Positions 8,887 through 18,841 of a stretch of 64,000 nt of DNA are shown piece by piece. The translations under genes were made by a program, and so were the position numbers. A model generated the notes under the pieces. The model was not told where the DNA came from, searched no databases, and worked only from the letters and a program-made list of their open reading frames with translations. Location: NCBI RefSeq assembly GCF_016587415.1, contig NZ_BNJI01000002.1, forward strand, positions 1,674,001-1,738,000, given 5' to 3'. Numbering within the stretch: the stretch's first letter is position 1; the number at the start of each line of letters is the position of its first letter. The stretch comes from Ktedonobacter sp. SOSP1-85. Its GTDB lineage: Bacteria; Chloroflexota; Ktedonobacteria; Ktedonobacterales; Ktedonobacteraceae.

Positions 8887-9390
8887 GATCTTCTCTTCCC
8901 TGTCTCTTTTTTTGATGGCCTGATCTTACCAGCTTTTCTGGTTCTTGGACACCCCCATTGCAAAAACTTGAGTCACACCCAAGCTAGCCTTGAGTTGTTA
9001 AGACACGATTTGTGAGTATGAATCTACTGTGGGGGGTTAGCCTCACATGATCAATCCCCACAAGAAAGTTCTCAGCGCATTAACGTCATTTGCAGCAGTG
9101 GCTTGCTTCCCAGGACGCCGCCTCACGCAAAAAAACTTGCCGCACCCCTAAACACAGCAGCCTGCTCCATCAATGGTCACACCTACTAAACACGGCTCCC
9201 AGTCGGGAAAACAAGGGAACGAGCGGGAAGGCAAACACCGTGTTCAAAACCCGCTCGTTCCCTCCCAGGGTTGCCAGGCAACAACAGGAAGTATCTCCTC
9301 ACCAGCAAGAGCAACACACACATGCTCTCTGCTCTTCCAACTCCAATCGATGACACACGCAAGCTTTTTGACCATTGGAATTGCTGACGT

Positions 9391-9430
9391 ACGCACAAAC
9401 ACCCACAAACACCCACAAACACCCACAAAT
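9391..9430. repeat. four tandem copies of a 10-bp unit
   Basis: The unit ACCCACAAAC repeats four times in register. The first copy differs at one base (ACGCACAAAC) and the last ends in T. It lies in noncoding DNA. Confidence 0.9.
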
Positions 9431-9690
9431 TCATATTGGCAAAGGAAAATGATATGCATCGCAACGAACAGAGAACGATCTGGCTGATCGACCAGGTGCT
9501 CCAGATCCACCCAGCAGATCGGAGATCTCCCAGCGCTGGTGATCGTCAGGAGGGCCTCGTTGCGTCTACAACGGGGTGTGCAGAGCACAGAAAGCACCAA
9601 TGGGAAAGAGCGCAAGAAGAGTGACCCGCTTTCCCCAGGAAAAAGCGCTCCGAGAAAAAAAGAGCAAGTCACAAGGACTCACTCTTTCGC

Positions 9691-9710
9691 CAAAAACATG
9701 GATCACACCC
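9691..9710 (-). repeat. diverged ISKra4-type terminal repeat
   Basis: The complement reads GGGTGTGATCCATGTTTTTG. It resembles the ISKra4 end GGGTGTGACTCAGGTTTTTG at about 15 of 20 positions, in right-end orientation. It could be the outer end of an older copy. Confidence 0.45.
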
Positions 9711-9877
9711 AACATATGTGCTGGGGTTTGGTCTGTAGTATAAAACACTTCAAAACACTTGTATAGCGCACCAGCATCGATCAAGCACCTCCTGCTCCCT
9801 CTCTCTCCTCATCCCCACAACAACAGGTCACACTGCAACCGTGCGCCTCGCGCGCCACCCTCCTTCTCTCCATCCGC

Positions 9878-10312
9878 TCATTGGCAACAGGTTGCCATTT
9901 TGCCTGAGAACGCTTTGCCTCCTGTCCCCATCTCCAAAGCAAGGGCTGCGTCGCCCGAACGTCCCCTCTCGCGCCATCCCTCTTCCCTCCATCCTCTCAC
10001 TGGAAACCACGTTTCCACCCCCATCCAGCCACGTAAAAAGCAAAGCATAATCGCCAGGCACAAGTGGCTCCAACTGACTGTGGCAGGCCGGCCAGCACGC
10101 CTTTTGACTGGGCCACTCAGGTCTTGACAGCTTTGTTCAAAAACTTGGAGAATCTGCTTTTTGTCGGGTCTGGGCCAGGCTGACTCTTGTGGAAAAACAC
10201 TATCGTTCGTCATGGGAACGCTTCCTTTCTTCGCGATTTTCCTTTGAAGAACGTATCTCTTCTTGAAGCTTGGGCCAGTTCCAGATTGCTGATACATGAC
10301 GCATTTCACCAA
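9878..10312 (-). pseudogene. probable transposase N-terminal fragment
   Basis: The first ~100 residues form a coherent sequence (PSFKKRYVLQRKIAKKGSVP, then GPVKRRAGRPATVSWSHLCL). It looks like the DNA-binding N-terminus of a DDE transposase. After residue ~105 the frame dissolves into repetitive Trp/Arg/Gly-rich sequence with no catalytic motif. Family assignment is uncertain. Confidence 0.35.
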
Positions 10313-10324
10313 GCCACTCAGACA

Positions 10325-11587
10325 TTATCCTTCTTCCTGTTCCTGGAGCAATGGCTGCGCGGAGGTGGATTTAAATAGCCACAGCGAGATATGAGCGGGC
10401 TGGACCGTTTTCTGAACCACGGCTATTATCTGTTCTTGCAGGGGCTTTAGCTCGATTTCCTGGTGCAATGTTGCTCCGAATGCCTGGAGCGTGCGCGCGG
10501 CGTCATATTTCTGACGATAGAAACGGCGGTCGATGACGTTCTGGATACCCCGGCGCAGAGGTTGAAACAGCACGGCCACGATCAGCGTGGCACTGACAAT
10601 CACGATGCCATCATTGCCCCCGACAAGCATCCCGCTGAGCAGGAATTGCGCGCCAACAACCAGGGTGAAGTAGGCCAGTGCCAGGGTTATTGTTAAAAGC
10701 GTGTAGACCAATGTGCGTTTGATTAGCTGGTCGATATCCCAGAGCCGCGAGCGCAGAATGGCTACACAGACGCTCAGAGGAATGAAGAGAAAGGCCAGCG
10801 AGGCTAGTGGATCGCCGGAAAGCTGGTAGAGGCTATCTGCTGGAAAAAGGCCCGAAGAGAAAAACGAAATAAAGAGCAGCGCCAGCGCGCAGACCAGGCC
10901 AAAGATCACCCAGCGGGTCTGCTGGCGCTGCGCCGGGCTGGAGATGCGCACATAGCGATACACCTGGAGCGCGATCGGGCTGCCGTACCCCAGAATAAGC
11001 GTGAGTGCTATCAGTGGGAAGGGCCAGTTGAGAATACCCCAGGGAGCCGGCAGTTGAAAAGCGAGCGCGAGAAGCCAGAATGAAAGGCCAACGGGCCAGC
11101 TCCAGCGAGGCGCAAAGCTTCCGCTAGGGAATGTCGCCAGAAACAACCCCAGACAGAGAATTAAAAAATTGACGAGGATCACATCGGAGAGCAGTTCAAA
11201 CAAGCTCGTTCCCTGGCCCTTGAGCCCCTGAATGCCAATACAAAGAAAAGCCAGAGAAGCCAGCAGAGCGGACGGCTGGTCGAACCGCTTCCAAAAAATC
11301 AGCAGGCTGATGACCAGGAAAACCAGGGCATATACCAGTCTACAGATTGCAACATACGTATCATACGAGTTTCGAGGTATATGTGATATTTGAAGTATTT
11401 GAAGTGTATCAGTGCTGGGGGGACAGGTAAAATTTAAAGCACAGATAACCGTTGTACCACCAAAGGCAGGTTTGAGCAGATTGTTGAGAAAGAGGCTCAA
11501 ACCGAGGAGGGCCAGCGCAACCCAGAAAGTACGTGCGAAGAACAGAATCTGACCCCTGAGATGATTTTCCTTGTGTGTGTTTTGCAT
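10325..11587 (-). CDS. multi-pass membrane sensor-like protein with GAF-like tail start
   Basis: About 420 residues. An N-terminal membrane segment is followed by an extracytoplasmic loop of ~60 residues. Further hydrophobic helices then run to about residue 340. The C-terminal ~90 residues (RRFYRQKYDAARTLQAFGATLHQEIELKPLQEQIIAVVQ, quoted in part by position) resemble the linker that precedes GAF/kinase modules in signalling proteins. No HisKA or ATPase domain follows, so it is either a stand-alone membrane receptor or a truncated kinase. The start is ATG 11587 behind GAGGAAAA; the frame open to 11635 is not needed. No partner gene is adjacent. Confidence 0.65.
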   Translation of the reverse strand: MQNTHKENHLRGQILFFARTFWVALALLGLSLFLNNLLKPAFGGTTVICALNFTCPPSTDTLQILQISHIPRNSYDTYVAICRLVYALVFLVISLLIFWKRFDQPSALLASLAFLCIGIQGLKGQGTSLFELLSDVILVNFLILCLGLFLATFPSGSFAPRWSWPVGLSFWLLALAFQLPAPWGILNWPFPLIALTLILGYGSPIALQVYRYVRISSPAQRQQTRWVIFGLVCALALLFISFFSSGLFPADSLYQLSGDPLASLAFLFIPLSVCVAILRSRLWDIDQLIKRTLVYTLLTITLALAYFTLVVGAQFLLSGMLVGGNDGIVIVSATLIVAVLFQPLRRGIQNVIDRRFYRQKYDAARTLQAFGATLHQEIELKPLQEQIIAVVQKTVQPAHISLWLFKSTSAQPLLQEQEEG

Positions 11588-12063
11588 AAACTGATTTTCC
11601 TCAATGCTCTGTCTGTGGCATAATCTATCAAACATCCTCGCTATACAGGCAGAGTATACCAGAGAAATGTCCCAAAAACGTCACGGAAAGAAGCAAAGGC
11701 CAGATCATCCTCAGAATGGACTAGCCTGACATATTTGTAACTCTTCATTTCCGACTACTTGGCACTACTGACTACGCCACCAGCGGCATTGTCATGTAAA
11801 TCATGATGAGTGCGGGCACCCACGGAATTTCCAAATTTGTTGGAGTAAGTGAGATATACTGTATCTACTCTCCTTAAAGCCCCTGTATGAATCAAAATCT
11901 TTCTTCAATGGCCCCTTTCTTCTACCTGAAAATGGCCCTTTTAACAGGTCCTTTATCAGAGTATACTTCTTGGTGTCAGGAAAAGACAAGAGCACGAACG
12001 CTGCATTGCAGATCTGAAAGACCTCACATGAAGGTTCAGTGGTAAAAACTCATCAAGAGAAAA
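11588..12063. other. intergenic, no gene seen
   Basis: Low coding potential on both strands; only short frames. It separates the divergent membrane protein and the TetR remnant and could hold their promoters, but no convincing -35/-10 pair was identified. Confidence 0.4.
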
Positions 12064-12363
12064 ATGGACGTTGACACGACCTGCGGTTGTCGCCTGGGGA
12101 GAATGACTCAGGAAGAGGTCATCAGCCAAGAAGCATTACGCCATCCTCTCTCCTCCTCCTCCTTTCTCTCTACCGAACAGGAAATCAGCGCAGCCCTTGA
12201 GCAGGCCCAACGTGCGGGAGCGCTCAGCGAGACCATCGACACGACCGATGTGGCGACAACGCTCGTCGCCATCGTGCAAGGAGGATAGGTCTTGGCACGA
12301 GCGTTACAAGATCCACAGCAGATGGACAAGGCTCTACGCGGTGTCCTGGCTCTGCTCGAGAGC
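12064..12363 (+). pseudogene. TetR-family regulator, C-terminal remnant with in-frame stop
   Basis: The frame reads as a TetR ligand-binding tail (EISAALEQAQRAGALSE, VATTLVAIVQGG), then a TAG stop at 12286. The same frame then resumes with VLARALQDPQQMDKALRGVL, the expected continuation. The stop sits where Gly-Gly-Tyr is usual, so a point mutation is likely. The N-terminal helix-turn-helix is absent. It is a dead regulator just ahead of the histidine kinase and gives no evidence of controlling it. Confidence 0.65.
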
Positions 12364-12678
12364 ATCGAAGGGAGATACCATCATGCCGACAGAACCATCC
12401 TTCACCATGTGTTTTCTTGGAGAGACGGTTTTCCGTTGTACATACGCGCTGCAACGGATAGCCCTAAAAGCCGCCCCTGAAAGGGCCCGGGGCAGATGCT
12501 CATTGCTCCTGGCCTCTCCGGGAAACGCACGTATTGCATACACACACTTTTTCATCGCTTGTTCCAACCGATGTGACAGAAGAGGGATCAGCTCCATGGC
12601 ATGATATTTCTTGAGGTTCAAAGCGGGAAAACATCTTTATCACCAGGGATGGGGAGACGTGAAAGGGAGACAGACAGT

Positions 12679-15600
12679 ATGACATTCAATCCACAAAGCA
12701 GCGAGTATAGCCCTCTTACATCGCGTGACACGCTCCTCAGCATGCTCGAGACGCTTCCTGATGCGTTATTTTGCATTGATGACGCCGAGACGGAAGAAGG
12801 ACTCCGTGTCCTGATCGATACCATTCCCCAATTCGTCTGGATGATGCGCCCCGATGGCTCGTGTGAATACTGTAACCAACGCTGGTGTGACTCTACCAAT
12901 ATGACTTCTGAACAAGCTCAAGGGGACGGCTGGCTCCAGGCTATCCACCCCGATGACCAACAGCGTGTCCTGGAGAGGTGGCAGAGTGCCGTCCAGATCG
13001 GCAGGCCCTATGAAGCAGAACTGCGCCTGCGCCATGGTACGACCGGAGAGTATCACTGGTTCCTTGCCAGAGGAGTGCCACACAGGGATGATCAGGGGAC
13101 GATCCTGAAATGGTTTGGGACTGCCACCGACATCGAGGACCAGAAACGAGTCGAGCAACAACTCAAGGAAAGCAAGGAAAGCGAGGAGCACTGGCGGGTA
13201 CTGGCTGAAACAGTGCCCCAACTCGTGTGGACGACACGACCGGATGGCCGTGTTGACTACTGTAATCAGCGCTATTGTGACCTGATGCAGGCCGATTTTG
13301 AGCAGATACGGGACTATGGATGGCGTCAATTCCTGCATCCTGAAGATGCGGAGCGTGCGCTCACGCTTCAGCAACATTCGCTGGCAACGGGCGAGATCTT
13401 TGAGAACGAACATCGCCTCAAGGATGGGTGGACTGGAGGATATCGCTGGTTTTTAGCTCGCGCCCTGCCAGTGCGCGATGAAGCAGGGCAGATCGTGAAA
13501 TGGTTTGGCACCTGTACCGACATTGAGGAGCAGAAACGGACGGAACAAAAGCTCAAAGAGAGTGAAGAACGATTTCGTTTGCTGGCTGAAACGGTGCCCC
13601 ACCTGGTGTGGGTGGCACGACCCGACGGCCAACACGAGTACACAAACCAGCATTGGTGTGACTACACCGGGTTGACGCTTGAGCAGATCCAAGGCTGCCG
13701 CTGGGCTCAGCTCCCGTTCTTCCATCCTGATGATCGTGAAGAAGGCAAGCTCGCTGGCAGCATGCCCTGGACATGGGAGCCATATATGAGCACGAAGGGC
13801 GGATCAGACATGGCCAGACCGGGGAGTATCGCTGGTTTTTCACTCGCGGGGTGCCAATGCGCGATGAAGCAGGCCAGATCGTCAAGTGGTTTGGCACCAG
13901 CACCGACATCACCGAGCGCAAGCGAGCCGAAGCAGAAATCCATGCCCTGGTTGATACGATCCCCCAGTTCGTTTGGATTGCAGCACCCGATGGGTTAATC
14001 ACCTACAGCAATCACCGCTTGATCAACTATCTGGCGATGACCCTCGAACAGGTCCAAGGGGATGGCTGGCTGGCGGGTCTGCATCCTGATGACCGGCCTC
14101 GGACACGGGAGGCGTGGCAGACCTCCATCCAGACCGGCATGCCCTATGAAGTAGAACATCGCGTGCAAGACGGCACCAGCGGAGGGTATCGCTGGTTTCT
14201 GGTCCGAGGCGTGCCGCAGCGAAATACCCTGGGCACGATCCTGCACTGGGTAGGCACCTGCACCGACATTGAGGACCAGAAACAGGCTGAACAGAAAATC
14301 AAAGCCAGCGAGGAAAACCTGCGGGTGCTGGCCGAAATGGTGCCACAACTGGTGTGGACGAAACGCCCCGATGGCCAGTTCGCGTACACGAACCAACGGT
14401 GGCGTGACTACACCGGATCGACGCTTGAGCAACTACAAAGCGACCAATGGGCTCACCTCCAGTTTCTCCATCCAGATGATCATGAAGGCAACCGAGCGCA
14501 CTGGCTGCATGCCCTGGACACAGGAGACATGTTTGAGTACGAACAGCGTCTAAGAAATGCTCACACTGGGGAGTATCGCTGGTTTTTAGTCCGCGCCATG
14601 CCCGTGCGTGATGAAGTGGGTCAGATCGTCAAATGGTTTGGCACCAGCACCGATATCGACGAGCAGAAACGAGCGGAGCAGCAGCTCAAAGAAAGCGAGC
14701 AGAACTTGCGCGTGCTGGCCGAAACGGTACCGCAACTGGTTTGGACGGCACGACCCGATGGCTTGTCAGACTACTGGAATCAACGGTTTTGTGCGTATAC
14801 CCATGCCACGCGGGAGCAATTGTATGGCTATGGATGGAGCCAGTTCGTGCACCCGGAGGATTACACGCGCACCCTGGCGGTGCGAGAGCGAGCGTTTCGC
14901 ACAGGCGTCCCCTATGAGGTCGAACATCGTTTCCGAGAGGGCCAGACAGGCCGCTATCGCTGGTTCTTAGCCCGCGCCATGCCGGTGCGCGATGAAACCG
15001 GCCAGATCGTCAAGTGGTTTGGCACCAGCACGGACATCGAGGACCAGAAACGGACTGAGCAGCGGCTCAAAGAAAGCCGGGAGCACTTCCGTGTGCTGGC
15101 TGAAATGGTGCCACAGTTGGTGTGGACAGCACGGCCAGATGGCCGTGTTGACTACTGTAATCAGCGCTACTGTGACCTGACGCAGGCCGATTTCGAGCAG
15201 ATACGGGACTATAGATGGCGTCAATTCCTGCATCCCGAAGATGCCGAGCACACGCTTGCGCTTCGGCAGCAATCCCTTGCCACAGGTGAACTCTTTGAGA
15301 ACGAACAGCGTCTCAGAGATGGGCGAACTGGAGAGTATCGCTGGTATTTAACCCGTGCGCTCCCAGTCCGCGATGAAGCGGGTCAGATCATCAAGTGGTT
15401 CGGCACCAGCACTGATATTGATGACCAGAAACGCATCGAGGAGGCCCTGCGTCAAAGCCAGGAGCGCGCGAATGCCCTGATGAACTCCAACATTATCGGG
15501 ATCAATATCATCGAAGGTGAGCAGATCGTGGATGCCAACGACACCTTTCTGCGCATGACCGGTTATACCCGCGAAGACCTGCGCGCCGGGAACATGAACT

Positions 15601-16532
15601 GGATGCAGATGACGCCGTCAGAGTATCGGGCGCTTACGCAACAGGCCCATCAGCAACTTACCATCCAGCACTATATAACGCCCTACGAGAAAGAATATGT
15701 GTGTAAAGATGGCAGCCGCCTTCCGGTGCTCGTGGGTGCTGTCCTCTTACAGCATCCCCCAAATCAGGCAATCGCCTTTGTGTTGGATAACTCGGCCCGC
15801 AAGGAACTCGAACAGCGCAAGGATGCCTTTATCAGTATGGCGAGCCATGAGCTCAAGACACCGCTCACCGCGTTAAAGATGCAGGCTCAACTGGCGAGAA
15901 AACGCCTGGAACGGCAGTCTCCTCACGAGGCTGCCACAGCACTTTCCAGGGTCGAAGGGCCAATCCAGCAACTAGAACGCCTCATCGGCGAGTTATTGGA
16001 TGTATCTAAGATCCAGGCAGGTAGATTGGAGTACCTACAAGAGGCGGTCGATCTTGATATGTTGCTTCACGAGGTGGCAGATACCATGCAGCAAATCTCT
16101 ACTACTCATACCATTGTCGTGCGTGGCGCGACTCTTTGCTCTCTGGAAGCGGATAAAGGTCGGCTCGAACAGGTCTTCATCAACCTGATCAGCAATGCCA
16201 TCAAGTATTCTCCCGATGCAAAGACGGTTGAGATTGACCTGAGCACCTCCCCTGAGGCAGCTACTATCAGGATACGCGATCATGGCCAAGGCATTCCCCA
16301 GGAGCTGCGCGACAAAATCTTTGAACGCTTCTATCGCGTCTCTGGGGCGAACCAGAAGGCCATTCCCGGTCTGGGAATGGGCCTATACATTGTCGCGGAG
16401 ATCGTCAGGCATCACGGGGGGGACATAACGGTAGAGAGCGAAGTCGGAAAAGGCTCCACCTTTTCTGTGACGCTTCCTCTGGAAAGATCGCTCAAACCAG
16501 GGAGTACTTCAGTACCAGAAACGTTAGGCTAA
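12679..16532 (+). pseudogene. eight-PAS hybrid-less sensor histidine kinase, broken by one missing base
   Basis: About 1280 codons starting at ATG 12679 (AAAGGGAG upstream). The segments are PAS1 ~12790-13135, PAS2 ~13195-13530, PAS3 ~13570-13905, PAS4 ~13940-14275, PAS5 ~14315-14665, PAS6 ~14700-15045, PAS7 ~15080-15420 and PAS8 ~15460-15810. Next come HisKA (phospho-His codon 15846, in SHELKTPLTALK) and HATPase_c (N box NLISNAIKYS, G boxes DHGQGIP and GLGMGLYI). PAS1-7 end in a PAC-like Lys-Trp-Phe-Gly-Thr-x-Thr-Asp-Ile (Trp-Val-Gly in PAS4). The frame breaks at ~13750 in PAS3, where one G is missing from AAGGCTCGCTGG. No membrane segment is present, so a cytosolic sensor is expected. No response regulator is adjacent. 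A sequencing error would restore a full gene. Confidence 0.85.
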
Positions 16533-16539
16533 AGGGATC

Positions 16540-17231
16540 CTCAGAGTGCCGTTCTTGCGCGCACTGGTATCCAGTGGAATGCGTTGCCCAGAGAACTGGG
16601 AGCGAGTTCGACGGTGCACGACCGCTTTCAAGAATGGGAGCAGGCTGGCCTGTTCCAGGCGTTGTGGCAAGCAGGACTGAGTGTGTATGATGAGCTGGAA
16701 GGAATCCAATGGGACTGGCAAGTCGTGGATGGAGCAATGACGAAGGCTCCTTTGGGAAAAACCGCAACTGGAGCCAATCCCACAGATCGCGGCAAATCAG
16801 GAGTCAAGCGCAGCCTCTTGACTGATGGCGCTGGAATTCCCTTGGCCATCGTCATTGATGGGGCCAATCGTCATGATGTAAAACTGCTGTGTGCCACCTT
16901 GGATGGCATGGTCATCGCCCGCCCCGAGCCAACCGAGGAGGAGCCACAGCACCTCTGTCTGGATGCGGCCTACGAGGGGGCACCAGCGCGCCAGGAGGTC
17001 GAGACTCGCCACTATCTGCCGCATATTCGAGGTCGCGGTCAGGAGAAACAGGACAAAACCCTCATCCCTGGTTATCGAGCTAGACGATGGGTAGTAGAAC
17101 GCACGCATTCCTGGCTCAATCGCTCCCGTCGACTCCTGGTGCTTTGGGAGAAAAAAGCGGAGAACTACCTCGCATTTCTTCATCTGGCCTGTGCTCAATT
17201 GATTTTTGGTAAGATAGAGGTTTTCGGATAA
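16540..17231 (+). pseudogene. IS5-family transposase lacking its N-terminus
   Basis: The three DDE residues are present: Asp in VVDGAMTK, Asp in LCLDAAYEG and Glu in WVVERTHSWLNRSRRL. The frame reads through from about 16548 with the family sequence TGIQWNALPRELGAS. The preceding ~50 residues of the usual N-terminus are missing. The remnant begins within 10-15 bp of the kinase stop codon, so the insertion or deletion junction lies right at the kinase 3' end. The TTG at 16584 is the first possible start but would give a truncated enzyme. Confidence 0.75.
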
Positions 17232-17508
17232 GCACTTACTACCACCAATTTGGCAGGAATCCTTGCACTATCCCAACTATAGCCCTTGCTTTTGAATTTC
17301 CTGAGTACTTTCTTGTATCCTCTTCTTTTTCAAGAGAAGCGGTTGAGAAGCGGTTGATGCTCTATACTCTGATCAAGAGAAACAACACATACAAAAACGT
17401 TCTTGCATGATCTGCCTTTAAGGGTAAGAAGGGAATACTTCTATAAGGAGCGCTTATGAAGATACATGAACAGCGTCCTCGCTCCCATCTGTTTACTGTT
17501 CGTCTGTG

Positions 17509-17915
17509 GTAGTAAATTGGATGAAACTCCGACCGATTTTTGGGTGAAACCGAGGAAATCAGCGCGAAACCCAGGAATCATCCACAATGCAAGTTGAACT
17601 ATGGCTCTGGAGGCGGCTCATGGCACTCATTGTCTGTAAATTCACAGGTCTGGTGATCGGGGAATTCCCGTCTTTTCTAGCCGAAAGAGAAAGCATGTGT
17701 GCCAAATGTCGAACCTTCAGACTCCTTTCATGCATGGGCTGATACAGGTAAAGCACGAGATACTTGTGGTGCTGACTATCCGAATTGACAAAAATGGAGT
17801 CCAACAATCTGCTTCTGGAGCAGTTTTACCAAGTTCTAATGGTCAATTCCTTAGTTTCATGCCGATTTCCTTGGTTTCACCCAAAAAGCCGCATGAGTTT
17901 GACCCAATTTACTAC
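17509..17915. repeat. MITE-like element with ~74 bp imperfect inverted ends
   Basis: The left arm 17509-17582 begins GTAGTAAATTGG and contains TTTTTGGGTGAAACC. The right arm 17841-17915, read on the complement, begins with the same 12 bases and carries the same 15-mer. The arms match at about three quarters of positions. The ~260 bp interior has no transposase. A plus frame at 17785-18075 spans the right arm and is probably not a gene. The flanks on either side (17232-17508 and 17916-18136) show nothing convincing. Confidence 0.6.
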
Positions 17916-18136
17916 AAGGGAAGAGGATGTCGCCTCTGGTCAGCGGGAATGGAGAGGTCGCGTACAACTGATCACAAATCAGACAGTGCGCTACTTCCGT
18001 CAATGGGATGCACTGGTTCCTCTCCTACTGACCATGGTATCGGAAGACGATGTCCTACAAGAGCCGAACGCTTAAAAGCAGTAAACGCGTACCTGTTTTT
18101 TTACTAAATTCGATTGCATAGAAAAGGAGATAGACA

Positions 18137-18721
18137 ATGAATACGGCATCATCATCTCATCCAGCAGAAGTAGCCTCTCCCATCGCCTTTGTCGCTGCCG
18201 GTCTCTTCACACTCCGCTTTGTTTTCTTCTTCCTTCCGTATCTTCACTTCCTTCCCTCCGGCCTCTCCGGTCTGGTGCAGGATGGTACACTGGGAGGTGC
18301 CATTCTTGGGAATGCGGAACACCTCGTCCTCTTCCCCATTATCGCGGCATTACCAGCCCCTCGATGGGCAAAACAGGCAGGATATGGATGGCTCGTTGTC
18401 GACATGGCAACCGATATTATGGCTCTGCAAGGGGTTTCTCCCGCGCTGTATCTTGCCCTCCGCTATGGTGGACACATATCCTCAGCGCTCTGGGTGGCAT
18501 GTGCCTCCTGGCAAGCGACCAAAGCAACGCGCATTGTTGGATTGCTGTACGCATTTAATATTGCACTCTTTTCCTATATTCCTCATGGATCATTTTTTCT
18601 CCTCATTCCTTCGGCGTTCCTCTTGCCCCTCTGGCTGGTCCTGGTCGGGTGGCTCCTGACACAGCATCGGATGGCCCCAGAGGCCCACATGCCTCTGGAC
18701 AGGGAGCACGTTCCAGCGTAA
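18137..18721 (+). CDS. multi-pass membrane protein of unknown function
   Basis: A 194-residue protein with about six hydrophobic segments (starting near residues 15, 55, 85, 105, 130 and 155) and little polar sequence. No transporter or enzyme motif is recognised. The start ATG 18137 follows AAAAGGAGATAGACA, a strong ribosome site. It is convergent with the SARP regulator, with a large hairpin between them. A small integral inner-membrane protein is the safest call. Confidence 0.7.
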   Translation: MNTASSSHPAEVASPIAFVAAGLFTLRFVFFFLPYLHFLPSGLSGLVQDGTLGGAILGNAEHLVLFPIIAALPAPRWAKQAGYGWLVVDMATDIMALQGVSPALYLALRYGGHISSALWVACASWQATKATRIVGLLYAFNIALFSYIPHGSFFLLIPSAFLLPLWLVLVGWLLTQHRMAPEAHMPLDREHVPA

Positions 18722-18730
18722 GGCTCTACA

Positions 18731-18785
18731 CGAGACGAGGGAAAAGCGATGATGCTCAAGAGCACCACGCTTTTCCCTCATCTCG
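18731..18785. terminator. bidirectional hairpin between convergent genes
   Basis: An 18-bp stem (CGAGACGAGGGAAAAGCG at 18731-18748 against 18768-18785, one G-U wobble) carries an inner TGCTC/GAGCA stem. It lies 10 bp past one stop codon and 57 bp from the other. It lacks a strong T-tract. Confidence 0.55.
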
Positions 18786-18841
18786 TCACGTGATTTCATT
18801 GACTTGATATGAAACATGCGCTGTTTGATAAATGAGATGCC

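Larger units (their letters stand above)
7335..8980 (-). mobile_element. complete ISKra4-family insertion sequence
   Basis: The ends are inverted copies of a ~23 bp repeat: the left (7335-7357) reads GGGGGGGACTCAGGTTTTTG and the right (8958-8980, complement) GGGTGTGACTCAAGTTTTTG. They enclose two overlapping transposase frames on the minus strand. Total length is about 1646 bp. No target duplication is evident in the immediate flanks. Confidence 0.8.
8981..9877. other. gene-poor stretch beside ISKra4
   Basis: No gene with a credible start and family resemblance is seen on either strand. The stretch holds the CACCCACAAA tandem repeat and an outlying, diverged ISKra4-type end (both listed separately). 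Composition is AC-rich, giving spurious open frames. Confidence 0.5.

Noticed and set aside
9391..9430. CRISPR-like or iteron array
   Set aside because: Only four contiguous 10-bp units without spacers and no cas or rep gene nearby.
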